NCBI RefSeq assembly: GCF_028389875.1 | Contig: NC_084702.1 | Span: 59,870,553 to 59,934,552 of the forward strand | Reading direction: 5' to 3' | Length of the DNA stretch: 64,000 nt | From: Rhea pennata | Taxonomy: Eukaryota; Chordata; Aves; Rheiformes; Rheidae | Shown: piece after piece, positions 26,201-37,927 of the stretch | Numbering within the stretch: the first letter of the stretch is position 1 | Layout of the letters: every line of letters starts with the position of its first letter | Program-made: the position numbers and the translations under genes | The notes under the pieces: generated by a model | Databases searched by the model: none | What the model was told of the DNA's origin: nothing | What the model saw: only the letters and a program-made list of their open reading frames with translations

Positions 26201-29200
26201 TTTAAATGAGTTGGCTTGGGTAACAGTAATAGTGAAGATACAATACTGTAGGATGCTGAGAATTTAGATGGTCAGTCTGAAGTCCACAAACTCCTATTTC
26301 CTGTGCCACTGTCATAAAAGCTATTTACCTTTGCTTCATTCGAAACTTGACTTGCTCTCTGCCTGCACTCTGTTGTCTCAGTGTCTACAGATTTTCTCCT
26401 TCTACATGATATACAACCTTTGTGCAACCCTAGTCTTTCTGCTTCTGCAGCCGCATCTGTATGTTGTTGCACGTTCCTCCTGGTCCTATGGTAAAGAATT
26501 GTAGACAATAAAGCGGGCAGCCCTTTAGAACTTCCAGTGTCATTAGTTTCTCTTAGCTGAGCTAAAGACTTTGATTCCAGATATTTTCTTCCTGATATTT
26601 TTAATACCAAGTTCATGTAAGTATAGTAAGCATAGTTACACAATTAATATTCAGGGTTCAATGAATGAAAATTATATTTCAGTTGTGGATCAGTTGTCAG
26701 CGCAAGCAATCATAGGCCTAGGATCATGAAGGCATGTCACACAAATAAGTATTTTTCTTCTCTATTGTTTTCTGGAGTTTGTTTTCTTATGACAGGTTTA
26801 AATAGAGAAGTGCAGATTTTTTGGAAGAGACATTTATATGTGAGATTTCTGACAGAATTGCTTTCTAATGATTTCAATGGGAGTTAGTAGAAACCATCTA
26901 TCCATTCTAGTTAGCAAAGACCAGCTTTCCCCTTTCAAAAAATTACAAAATAACACACTTCGTATAATAAAACCTAAATAATCCATTGGTATTTTATTTC
27001 TTTAGAATTTTCTTTTTCAACTATGTTGTCGGTCTCTGAAAACAAAATAAACAAGAATCTAATTTAAGATGCTACTGCATCCTTAGTATTTGTTATGAGA
27101 GACCTTCCTGTTACCATAATTCAACAAAAATCCATTGTCTGAACTAGAGTAATTTTCTGAGTTAGACAACCTGTGTGTGCCAACTGGCATTATGCTAGTA
27201 GGTAAAGAATCATGTTTTTCTGACTACTGTGCTTAAGTTGACATTGCCATGCAAAAATCTGGTAGCAATTGTGAAATGTGTGTGGTTAGTTTTGTTAGTA
27301 TAGTCCATGGTGTTCAAGTCACTGTTATTTCAAAGATCTATCAAAGTGACTACCTAATCAGAGAAATTTCTCTAAAATGTTATGATTATTTCTGTATCAA
27401 ATCTGTTCATTTTAGGTTTAAAAAGTTTGCTGTCTTTGAGTGAAAACACAACTTGGGTCAGAAAATCAAATTTTTTTCTTCCAGTATTCAGTAAAGATGC
27501 AGTTCTTCATAGGCTACAGTTGATAAGGAGTTAGATGCTTCTTTTTCCTTTATAGTTGAGCAGCTCTATTGAACTAATAGACACAGGAGAGCCTTATTAT
27601 CCTTCTCTGTGTGTCATGTAGTCTCATACTTCAGTGAACATGACCCTGTACAATAAGGGCAGAATTTAGATTTCAGACTAATAAAATTTGTGTATTGTAC
27701 ACATTAGACACCAAAGGAGCTATGTTCTTTTAACAGTATTGAAGCAAGAAGGAATGGTAAAATAGTACAGTCTTTGGTCCATTAAGGTAGTTTTCTTTCA
27801 GCATCTTTCTACAAAGCTGCCCTGAAGGAAGACTTAGATTTTGAAAGTTTCAGGTGTGTTGGGATGAACTAACAACGTGCTCCACCAGGATGCTGCATGG
27901 GAGCTGTTTAATGAGTTGAGGTTTAATTCTAGATGCAAAAGGCATCCTGTGCTTCTACCTGTAGTAGGCTGCTGGTGCTGGGTAGAGGGTACATTAGGCT
28001 GCATGTGGCTATTTGCGCAAATCCTCTTATGTATAAAGAGGTAATAAGAGCTGATATGAGGACTGAGAAACAACCAAACAAAAAAAAAATGGTTTTACAC
28101 TGAGTATAGCTTACCTAAACTAAAGAACATATTTTACATGGATAGGAAAATACATACTAGATTAGACCATAGCCATCCTTATTCTATACAGAACTGTAAC
28201 TGTATATCATTTTAATTTTAAAATATATGTTTTAACTTTTATGATGCAGTAACATGCTACATGTTCTCCTGTTCCTGTTACAACAGTCTTGGGCTTAAGC
28301 CTCACTTTATTAGCAGTCCATAAATAAGAGAAAAGAGAATTTTTCCCAAATGAGATCAGGTCAGGCTACAGAGAGGTTGAGCTGTCTGCATGAAGAAAAC
28401 TGTTGAAGAGGGCTCTTGTGAGGATCTTTACTGGATGCTAGAAGTGATGATGAATTTTTATTTACCTCATTTATCTCTTTGGCAAAATATGTGAGCAAAA
28501 TAAAAATTACTGAATTTCTCTTTTCCACTAAAATGGCTATGAAATGATACAAGAGAATTGTCATGTCATCTGTTCAAGTTTCCTCTCTTCACAAATAGTT
28601 TTTGAGGTATTTTTTTCCTTTTTATTTATCAACCAGTTCTACTTATTAAATTTAATATAACAGATTCTGACAGAATTTCCTCCTTTACTGAACTAGTCAT
28701 TCGGCCATTGCACGCTTCTCTTCAAAAGAATGCAGAAGGTGCCCAGGAAAGAAGTTAGTTCAGGATGTAGGAGCATTAAACCAGAATTTTAGCTCTTAAG
28801 TTAAGGCAAGTCAGTTGATGCTGCAGAAAAGTGAAACTTTGTATGTGTCTGCATGCATATAGCGAGCATCCAATGGGCATCTCTAATTCCATGACCAGGA
28901 GGTTTTCAACATTTGAGAAAGCATTTAGCAGTAGATTTGCTTGCTAGTTACATCAGTAGCAATTACAGCAGGTAATCTGTCTGCTGAAGAGTCTGAAGAT
29001 TATAGGCAAATTACAAAGGTTATAACAACGTTGACCCTTTCTACCTACTTATGTATAAAATTACATAGTCTCATCTGTACGCCTGTTTGCTTCAATTTTC
29101 TGTTCGTGCCTCTTCCTTGAAACCAGTGAACCATGACCAAATCTCAAACTGAAGAAACCTTGATACTGCCAGTTACAAAGGTCCCCAGTTTTTTCCCTGT

Positions 29201-29525
29201 GTGTTGACCAGGAGGCAGCCTTCACAAACTGCAGTTTGTTGGGTGCGAGCCAAAAAAAGTGGTTGCTGCACGTAGGGAAAGCATTGAATGGGTTAAACTG
29301 AAAGCAGCTTACAGAGAGCAGTTTAAAAGCCTAACAGATACACTTGGTCTTTTAAAATTCTTGTTTGACTGAATTAACTTGCGTTAGTAAGTTGCCTGTG
29401 CAAGCTAATTAGAGTTTAATGTCAGGGTCTGTGGATGGGGGCCTTTTTACAGTTTGGGTGAGTGATAAGGGACAATTTGAAAATGATTGTAGTTAGAGGC
29501 TCAGAAAACAGAAAGCCTTTAAGTA
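20293..29525. other. intergenic, nothing firm
   Basis: AT-rich DNA without a recognisable gene. Two frames look more protein-like than their neighbours. One is at 21883-22191 on the minus strand (102 aa, charged, helix-prone, rich in Lys/Glu). The other is at 23909-24169 on the plus strand (86 aa, Ser/Glu/Phe-rich with an internal EDLEVFLFSSS / EDFKVLLFSS near-repeat). Neither matches a family I recognise. Confidence 0.4.
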
Positions 29526-29547
29526 TTTTTTTTTTTTTTTTTTTTTT
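29526..29547. repeat. poly(T) tract, 22 nt
   Basis: Uninterrupted run of 22 T. It could be a simple homopolymer or the reverse-strand tail of a retrocopy; no adjacent source gene is recognisable. Confidence 0.85.
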
Positions 29548-32265
29548 AATTTTGGCTTTAGAAGTACAATTATATTTAAACTACTTGCCAGTACTGCACA
29601 AGAGTAAAATATTTCCCAATGAAAACTGTAATTGTTATTTTGCAATCTTGTACTTAAGGTTACATGATTGTGTCAAAAACTCAAGATTTCCCCTTGCTGA
29701 TGTCGTAGGCTGTGTTCTGATAAACCTTATAAATCACAGCTTGCTTTGACAGTTACATATACCAATTAAGTTCTGTGCTATTTGTCTAAAACACCTGTTG
29801 TGCACTATCTTGTTACTTTAACAATCTTTGATAGAATAAGATCAGAGAATATTTTTATATTTGTTCTCCCCTCTGTGTACGTCTAGATCAAGATAAAACT
29901 GGGATTTAATTTTTTCTATACATATTAGTTAACATCTTTAAAATAGCATTTTAAAACTATAGCACAGGCTTACTGCATTTTCAATGTATTAGGTAGTCAA
30001 GACTAACCTTCCAATTCATCTGGAGTTCCTTCTGGAAAAATCTAATGTTATATTATAATCTGGCTTTAAAAAGTGAGAGATTTAAGAAGTGTTAGCCCAC
30101 ACCCTAAAAAAGAAGCACAGCCATCAACTGTCCTGCTCCAAGGTGATTGTTTCCTGCTTGCTTTAGTCTGACATAAATGCCCTTTCCTCTACCTCTGGTT
30201 TCTAGTCCTTGTGCTGATCTTCGCATTGAGGAGGCTGTGCAGGGAGCTGGACCTGGGAAGAGATCTGGCTGAGAAATGGCAAAATGAGCAAATAGATAAA
30301 AGATTAATTCTCAGCTGGATCAGTTTCCTCATCTGAGTCATCAAGTGACCAAACAAATGTCAATATGTTCTGTGAACGTGTTGAGAGTCAGGTAAACTAT
30401 CTTGTTCAGTAGCAACCTGCGTTTATGTCAGATTAATATAGTTTGAAACTATGTTCTACAATGGTGGTAGCCAGAAATGACAGCAGTCTTAATTCTACTC
30501 ATAAGATTTTGTAAGTGATCCCAGTTAGATCTTATCTATTAGGAATAACAGTTTCAAGATCATTCAGTAGATCTAGAACAACAGCGTTTTAAGCAAATCC
30601 ATATGCATTATACCCAGTCATAGCAAAATTTTCATATAACAACTGCATTGCAATTGCTGAGCTCAAAAGATACTCAGGAGAGAAATATGAGAATATGTAC
30701 TGAGAAGTACTGAAAATACTATACATGGCTACACATAATAATTTTTAAAGATTTCATTTGGTGTAGGGACAAATTTTTAAATGTTGCAATGGTAAATAAT
30801 ATTCATTCTTCTATTTTTTAGATATCTTTGTAAACAGATGCTAATAATCATTTGAAGTATGCCTTCTACCTTGCTTCAGAACAAATCCAGTTAAAAGTTC
30901 TACTCCATGATTTTTTAATGTTGTTCATTTCTGCATAACCTTTAGCACAACAGATGAAGGAATTTTTTGAATTTCATGAATGAATTTGAGATCAGAGTTT
31001 GGTAATAATTATTATTTTTTTTTCTGCAGCAACCTGTTTTTATTTAAAAATGAAAATGTATCAAAATCTGTCAATATTGTGGAGGTAATCATTCCTTTTA
31101 TTCCACAGGCAGGAAAATCTGAAATACAGAAAATGAATAGAACTTTTTTTCACCAAATATTACTTCTAGTACTTAAAAATAATTCCTTTGGATTTGATGG
31201 ATGGTAATTAATGTTTCAGCCTTTCTTAGCATCTTTGGACCTACTTGACAAGGTGCATTACCAGCCAAAAGCTTTGTTATATGATGCATACAGGATGAGA
31301 CATGCCACCTGAATTTGCAAATTGTATGGACATTACATAATATAACGAAAGTGGATTTGATTTATGCCATATCTACCATAAAAGGAAGAGATGTTCTCTT
31401 TGTCTAGTCTCCCTTTATTTTTTTTTCCTACTTTCTGTCTTTTCCATCTCTGGATCCATATGACTTCTGTTACTGTGTTACAAAATTACGGAATATGATG
31501 CAGATGTCCAATATAAATACTATGCCCTAATTCTCAAATGAATCATTGTTATAGGGAGCACTGAAGTTCCTAAAAGGACTGTGTCTCTTTGCCCTGCTTA
31601 TTCTCAGCTCCCAATGAGGGTAAATTTATCAGAAATGGCATCATGGTGCTGTCCTCGTGTTGCAGTAATTTTTCTCATCATTATAAATTTTAACCACTTG
31701 GGAAGCAGGTCAGTTAGCAAACAGAGACTTGGTGGTTCCACATAAAGGTGTCATATTTCTGGAGGTTCTCTGTAAAGCATTTTTTCCATATTCAATTTTT
31801 TGCAATGTAGATTTGCTCTTGGTGGATAGCACATTTGACGTTTTCTTTTAAAAAGGTTAAGTATCTTTAACAATAGATTGTAAATGGAACTTTTCTGGAT
31901 GAAAAAGGAAAGAGGAAATATTCAAATAGAATAGAAATATAAAATCTCTGGAGGTTTGACTAAAGAAAATATATTAATGCAGTTATCCTTAGTCTTTTGT
32001 GTGACTTGTTCTCCAATATACTTCACCCTGAGTTTTATCATTTCACCTATCAAGAATAAGAAGGTGATCTTAATACTCCTGGATCAGTTCGTAAGCCCCA
32101 AACTGAGAACTTGTATTCTAATATGTAGGAAACCTAAGGCTGTAGAAAAAAAATGAATAAAATCCTGTACAAATAGAATTTTTAGTTTTGTGGAGTTACA
32201 AAAGATGGTGACCTTTCTGCTAGCATTTTGTATGTATTAAACTCTCCAGGTGCATTTAAACTCCT
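29548..32265. other. intergenic, nothing recognised
   Basis: AT-rich with short random frames on both strands. No named repeat, RNA gene or exon identified. Confidence 0.5.
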
Positions 32266-32387
32266 CTTCCTTCCATCCTTCCTTCCATCCTTCCTTCCAT
32301 CCTTCCTTCTATCCTTCCTTCCATCCTTCCTTCCATCCTTCCTTCCATCCTTCCTTCCATCCTTCCTTCCATCCTTCCTTCCATCCT
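32266..32387. repeat. 12-bp tandem repeat (TTCC/ATCC pyrimidine tract)
   Basis: Ten copies of a 12-bp unit, CCATCCTTCCTT, lie nearly perfectly head to tail; one copy carries CTAT in place of CCAT. The plus strand is almost purely pyrimidine apart from one A per unit, so this is a GGAA-type microsatellite on the minus strand. Its translation as repeated Ser-Phe-His-Pro is an artefact of the repeat. Confidence 0.95.
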
Positions 32388-33034
32388 AAGTTAACTTATT
32401 CCAGTGTCAGGTTCTATTCACTCTTCAGAAGTGAAACTTGTAGGAGAAGTCCTGCAGATCTTGATGAGAAAACAATCTCTCTATAGTTATTTAAAAAACT
32501 CTATCTAAGAACATATATATTAGCCTCAAAACGTTATATAATTGTTTGAATAAAATCCTTTTAGAGTAGCATTGTGCTGCAGTAAAAATGATAAGCTATT
32601 TGAGTAATTTCTGCAATCTGATTTTTCTAATTTCTTCCTTGATTTCTTCAATCTTGCATTCTGTATGATTTTCCCAGTGCTTGCTATTATTCTAAACTCC
32701 TCCTGGCATTGTGAATCATGAGAGATGCCTGAATATTGAAAAACAGTGTTTCATTAAAAGAGATAAGAATTTGTGGGAGCTGGGAGACTGTGCAAATTTA
32801 GCCAGGTTAGATGCCAAGGTCTTTTTTCTTTTTTTTTTTTTTTTCCCTCTCTCTCTTAAGCCAAACAGGAAAGTATATAACTTTTATTTGAGACAGCTGT
32901 GGTCTCTGAATTTTTAAAGAAAATTTGAACTTATAGTCTGAGGGAAGCAGACCATGGAGTAAGATAACTGTCTAGCATCCTTACTATGTCTAGCTAGGTT
33001 ATACATACATAGAAAACTCATTCATTATCGTATG
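32388..33034. other. intergenic with pyrimidine tract
   Basis: Contains a T run at 32829-32844 continuing into a CT-rich stretch up to about 32857. Otherwise nothing recognised. Confidence 0.55.
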
Positions 33035-33110
33035 ACTGAGCACTAGAATAGATTGCCCAGAGAGGTTTCTTAAGAATTTAATGATCAGGGAGAGGACCCT
33101 CCCACAGGCC
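33035..33110 (+). mobile_element. short CR1 LINE remnant
   Basis: The stretch 'gagcactagaatagattgcccagagaggttt' (near 33038-33068) matches the widely conserved CR1 3' block 'gcactggaacagattgcccagagaggtt' in plus orientation. Flanking similarity fades quickly, so only a small relic remains. Ends are approximate. Confidence 0.6.
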
Positions 33111-36100
33111 AAAGCTTTTAGCAACTCACTGTACCACCGTTTTTGTTATCTTAGGCACTGGTAACATTTTGAAACTGATTTTGGGAGCAGAAATTCCTTG
33201 CGGGAATGCTGATATGACAGATGGAGACCTGTGAATGATTGAGTCCTGCCAAATACTTGGGCCCAACATACCCAAAGGAGCTGCAGCCCGCCTGTGCCAT
33301 CAGCATGTACTTTGGGTTCCTGCTTACAGACACAGAGTGGCTGCTCTGTTTTGAAGGACAACACTGTATTTAGGATGGATCCATTGAAGAGGAAGAAGGA
33401 ACAATGTAAGGAATTTCTCCTCCCCCGTTAATAGCATTGATATTTAAAAAGCTTGAGTATTACTACAGAAACAGAGCGTTGTTTGTAGGTTATGTATTTG
33501 GCTATGAGTATATTGTAGCTGCTATCCTTAGGTCACTACTGCTGCATAAAATTTTTGTATTTATTTTCAGTGAGAGCTAGTTTTTGTCTGAAATGTTTAG
33601 TCATAGAAAAATAAGGAGAAACAATAATAAGGAGATGCATCTTTGATATTGTATTTAATAGGTTTATTTGCCTGAAGTTTCAGTCTTAGCTAATTATTTT
33701 GGGTTTTTTTTTTAGTGATTTCATGCAAATATGGATGATCACAGTAAAAAGTAATTCATCACTGAACGTGATTTCCTTTGCAGATACTATTGCAGAATGG
33801 CTGAGTAAATCTGTTTGAGAGATTGCAAAACTGCCCGTATGATGCATTGACATGAAGCTGTATTTTATTTTTACAGTCAGTAAATATTGCAGACTAAAAC
33901 TAAAAGATTAGTTGTCTCTAAAAGACGTTGCTGACAGCCTGTAAGCGTTGTGTAACAGGAGTGACTGACTTTCAGTAGAAAAATTACAAATTGAATGTCA
34001 ATTTTCTATTTACATTTAAAAATGCTGTAATAGAATCTTCTTTATTGTAATATTTTATATAAAAATTAAGGCTGTAAAAGATTAAGTCCAAATTCTGTAT
34101 TTCCTTGTGTGATATGGCATGCGTCAAAGCAAAAGGAACACAAAATGCTATCATCTGATTTTGGCGGTATTTTAGCATTTGTTCTGTATTAGTGTGAAGT
34201 AGGGATTTTTACAGGTTCTAGGAGGAAATCATCCACAAGAAAAATAACAGCCCCTGTATAGTACAGACTTACTTGTATAAAGTGCTTGAGGTTATATGTT
34301 TACCTTTGCAATATCTTAGCACAAGACTATACATACTGTCCTGTTGCACTAGGCATGTATGATTTATGTAGCGTAAAGGAAAGCACAAGTGTATAAAAGC
34401 TTGTATTCATCCTTGTAGCATTAGCAGAACCTGGAAATCTCTAGGCAGAGATAAGTAGTGTTTTAAGCTTTCACCAACTAGACTGTCTTGGAGGTGAGTT
34501 AAAACTCAAATGCTGCTACTGTTCAGGCTAGCCCTGCAGAAAGAGATATGTGGATGGATTTTTGGCCTATCCACTGCTAAACCGTTTCCTAATCTAATGG
34601 CTTCGTATAGCTGAAAAGTGCAGTACTCCCATGGCATTTGAGCTAGATTTCCAAGGTGGACTTTGGATACCAAGATGTGTGTTGACAGAGCAAAACCAGA
34701 AAGCGTAGTGCCCTAGCCTCTCCGCCCATCTCCAGTGACACTGGTGCCTCTTCACCAAACCCACCTCATCACTCAAAAGTCAGCTCATTTTTCAGCTCAG
34801 CCTGCTAAATTAAACCTTACTTCAGATAGGTGCAAGCAGTTGGGTAAGAGCAATATGGCTTACCCCAAACACCACATCAGAGCATCCTACCTATCAGTTG
34901 TGTAATTGCTTGCCTAATTTCTAGAGTAACACACACAAAAAAAACTCAGACGAGGGATGTATGACTCACTTGTGATTATTAGAAATAGGGGATAATGCCA
35001 TTCATGCTCTTACTTCCTTCTTTAATAGCAGCAAAACCCACAAATTGATGGTGGAAACACATGTTTTTGGAGGAGAATATGATTAAGAATTTCATAGTTC
35101 ATTGAGGAAACAGTAAGATTAGAAGCTATTTTTATTTAAACCAAAGCAACAAACCAGACTAGATAGATAAACTCTGGTGAACATTTCGGGGCAAGCAGTC
35201 AAGCTTAATCATATGTAACCTACATGGGGAAGATTCACAAAATAATGTACTCTGAGGGGAGATACTAGCGGAACGTGATGGGAGTTGAACAGAGCCGATA
35301 GTCCGTTATTATAGAACTACAGTGAAAAAGTGAGCAGATTTAAAAGAACAGCTAATATCATACTGTGCAGAACAGTCCCTATGAAAGCTGTGTAAAATGA
35401 TAAACATGCCATCAGACTGTCTAAACTGCCAGCTCTAGTATATATGGTGAGTAATTTCATTGTAGCTGGACAAGATAATCCAGATACCTGTTTTCCCTTT
35501 GTGGTCTGTCACAGTGGAAAAGAGCTCCTTCAATAGATTGTGCGCCTCTCATGAGATGCACTATTACCAGTGTATTTCTTCAGCTGTGCTTGATATTGCA
35601 GACTGTTGACTCTCTCAGTATGGTCCCCCAATAGACCTGCATTAGATTTTTTGGAAATTCAGTAGTGGAAACTTAGGAGCATTTGAACACTTGCTGCGAA
35701 ATGGAGGAGTACACTCCGCAGTGAAGTTTCACAAATTGCAACTCCATAGGCTTTGGCTGTAATGGGATGGGAGTAGCCCTTTAATATTTCTAATTATTGT
35801 TCATTTTTTATTACCTGAAGGAATGGAGTACTGGTATCTGTTATGTACTTCGTTGTAAGGCACTAGCTTAATAGAATCCTTGATCTTTCTGTGCATGCTG
35901 TGGAGAGAGTGATTTCATACCAACAAAACTCTATCCCTGCAACTTTCTCTTCTATCACTAGACAGCACTCCTTTTTCAAATATAGTGTGTGCAAAAATTA
36001 CCAGAAAGAATATTACAGAAGAATTCTTTAGCAGAGAAAACAAAGCATCTGTTATATAAATTAACGCTAAAAGAGGGTAAAAAGGATGTAGCAGGACATT

Positions 36101-37400
36101 GTCCTGCTAACACAATCCTAACTCATGAAAGTTTCCAGTCTCTTAAACTCAACTTGTACCTGGAGGAGGCAAAGGAGTAGATACTGGAAATGTATGTATA
36201 GGAGAAGAGGTGACATCTGACTTCACTACCACCTGGCAATCCTAAACGCCCTATAATTTAGTGGGAGCTTTCGCTAAAACAGTCAACAGGAAAGCAGCTT
36301 CCCCATGCTGGAAATTCACATCAGGTATCAGAGTTAGCAAAACAGTGAGAAAATTGTACAACTGATGCCTCTCTAGTGGCTGTCGTTTAACAACACTGTC
36401 CTGCTGCAGAGTGAGGCTGTAGTTTCGCTGTCGTCATCCAAACACAGGAAGTCAGGTGACGCCAGACCTGGCCCATAGGTACAAAGTCACGCCATCAAAA
36501 CCTGTGTGAAGCACAACTCGTGCAGCAGTGATCATGGATCAGTCCTTCGGTGTCATGTGACAGTAGTGATTTTGGTCTGGTACTAGGAGCTCTAAAACCA
36601 GGCTCACTGCATCGTGGGACTTTAGAGCCTGAAGATATAGTCTGTAGATATTCTTCCAAATACATCTTAGCTGCTATAAAGTTCTACCTCTGTTTTGCCT
36701 GTTTGTGCACGTTTGTGTTTCTACATTGCAATTTGTCGTCACCTCGCTTTTGCCAGTGCCAGAATCTGTGAGCTGTGCTGCAACCTAGGCCACTGGAAGG
36801 AAACTAAACAAACAAGTCCTCCCCCAAAATACCGTTGCTTGTTTATTGTCTTTTAGGTTGGGATCATTTCAGTGATGCGTTTTGCAGTGTGACCCCTTTA
36901 ATAGCTGTGCAAAAACAGCTGAGGAGTGGCGCCCTGTGGCATAAAGTAGGAATGAGTAGCCAGGGACAGGAGTCGCTTAAGTCAGCTTTGCCACTTATGA
37001 AAATGTACATATGACTTCACCCATAATAAAACTAACAAGGTCTTCTAGGCAAAAGAAAAAGATTTAATCGGGGAGGAGGAGTGTAAAACTCCACATGACA
37101 GCTAAAAAGCACCAGAGGAAGAAAGGGGAAAAAAAAGTGGCAGCATAATATACTACTGAATCTGACTGTAATCTAATCCTCAGCTTTGCTGTGAGCCTAC
37201 CAGCTCTGGAATTGTCTCACATCACTAGTGCTCTACATGTGATCCAAAAGTCCCTGCTTTGCAGTAGAATATCCATAACTGAATTGCTGAACATTACAGA
37301 TTAAAAAAAATACTAATTTTAAAAGATGTAGTAGTTGTGTATTAAATATGCATTTGTCATATGCAACCAGTGTGGATTTCATTTACGGCTGATGATAGCA
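33111..37400. other. intergenic, nothing firm
   Basis: Mixed composition with no recognisable gene. The stretch from about 36.2 to 36.6 kb is richer in CpG and GC than its surroundings and might be a decayed repeat or a regulatory element, but I cannot name it. Confidence 0.4.
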
Positions 37401-37424
37401 TCATAAGCTTTGTTAAGCTTATGA
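37401..37424. repeat. perfect 10-bp inverted repeat with 4-nt loop
   Basis: TCATAAGCTT, loop TGTT, then AAGCTTATGA: a perfect hairpin-capable inverted repeat. The sequence GCTTTGTTAAG recurs directly downstream, so part of the hairpin is also a short direct repeat. Confidence 0.85.
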
Positions 37425-37892
37425 AGAGGCTTTGTTAAGGTTGAAAGGGTGCTGTGTCTTATTTTTTTCTTGAAAAGACAAAGTGGTTTTAAATGTTTTA
37501 ATTTTCAAAATGACTGCTTTTGCACTCTGATCAGGGAAACAGTGCTCGGTGCTCATTAGCAGATGTAAAAACACCTTCAAAACTACTACTAAACTTGACT
37601 GGTAAGAGGAGATATAAAGTGAAAAAGTAAGGTTTTAAGGTTGAAGATCTACTGAATCAACAGATTGTAGCTATGTATCAAAGACAAACTGTTACTCATA
37701 CAAAGGACATTTAGCCTTTCAAGTCTTCAGGATTCTTGGTACACAGATGCTTTATGTTCAGTTGAGGAAAAAAAGAAATCAGGAGATCTGAAGTGAAGTG
37801 GGCTGCATAAAGATACCTAAAGGTATCACAGCTTTTAAAGAGTTTTTCCAAACTGGGAGAGATGATTAGTGTAAAAGTTATTACAATCTTTA

Positions 37893-37894
<2 letters not shown>
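37425..37894. other. intergenic, nothing recognised
   Basis: AT-rich DNA without a gene or named repeat. Confidence 0.5.

Positions 37895-37922
<28 letters not shown>
37895..37922. repeat. poly(T) tract, 28 nt
   Basis: Uninterrupted run of 28 T. On the minus strand it is poly(A), so it could be the 3' tail of an old retrocopy whose body lies to the right. The adjacent sequence, however, has no recognisable source. Confidence 0.85.

Positions 37923-37927
<5 letters not shown>

Noticed and set aside
32250..32486. 78-aa frame with repeated Ser-Phe-His-Pro
   Set aside because: Direct translation of the 12-bp microsatellite.
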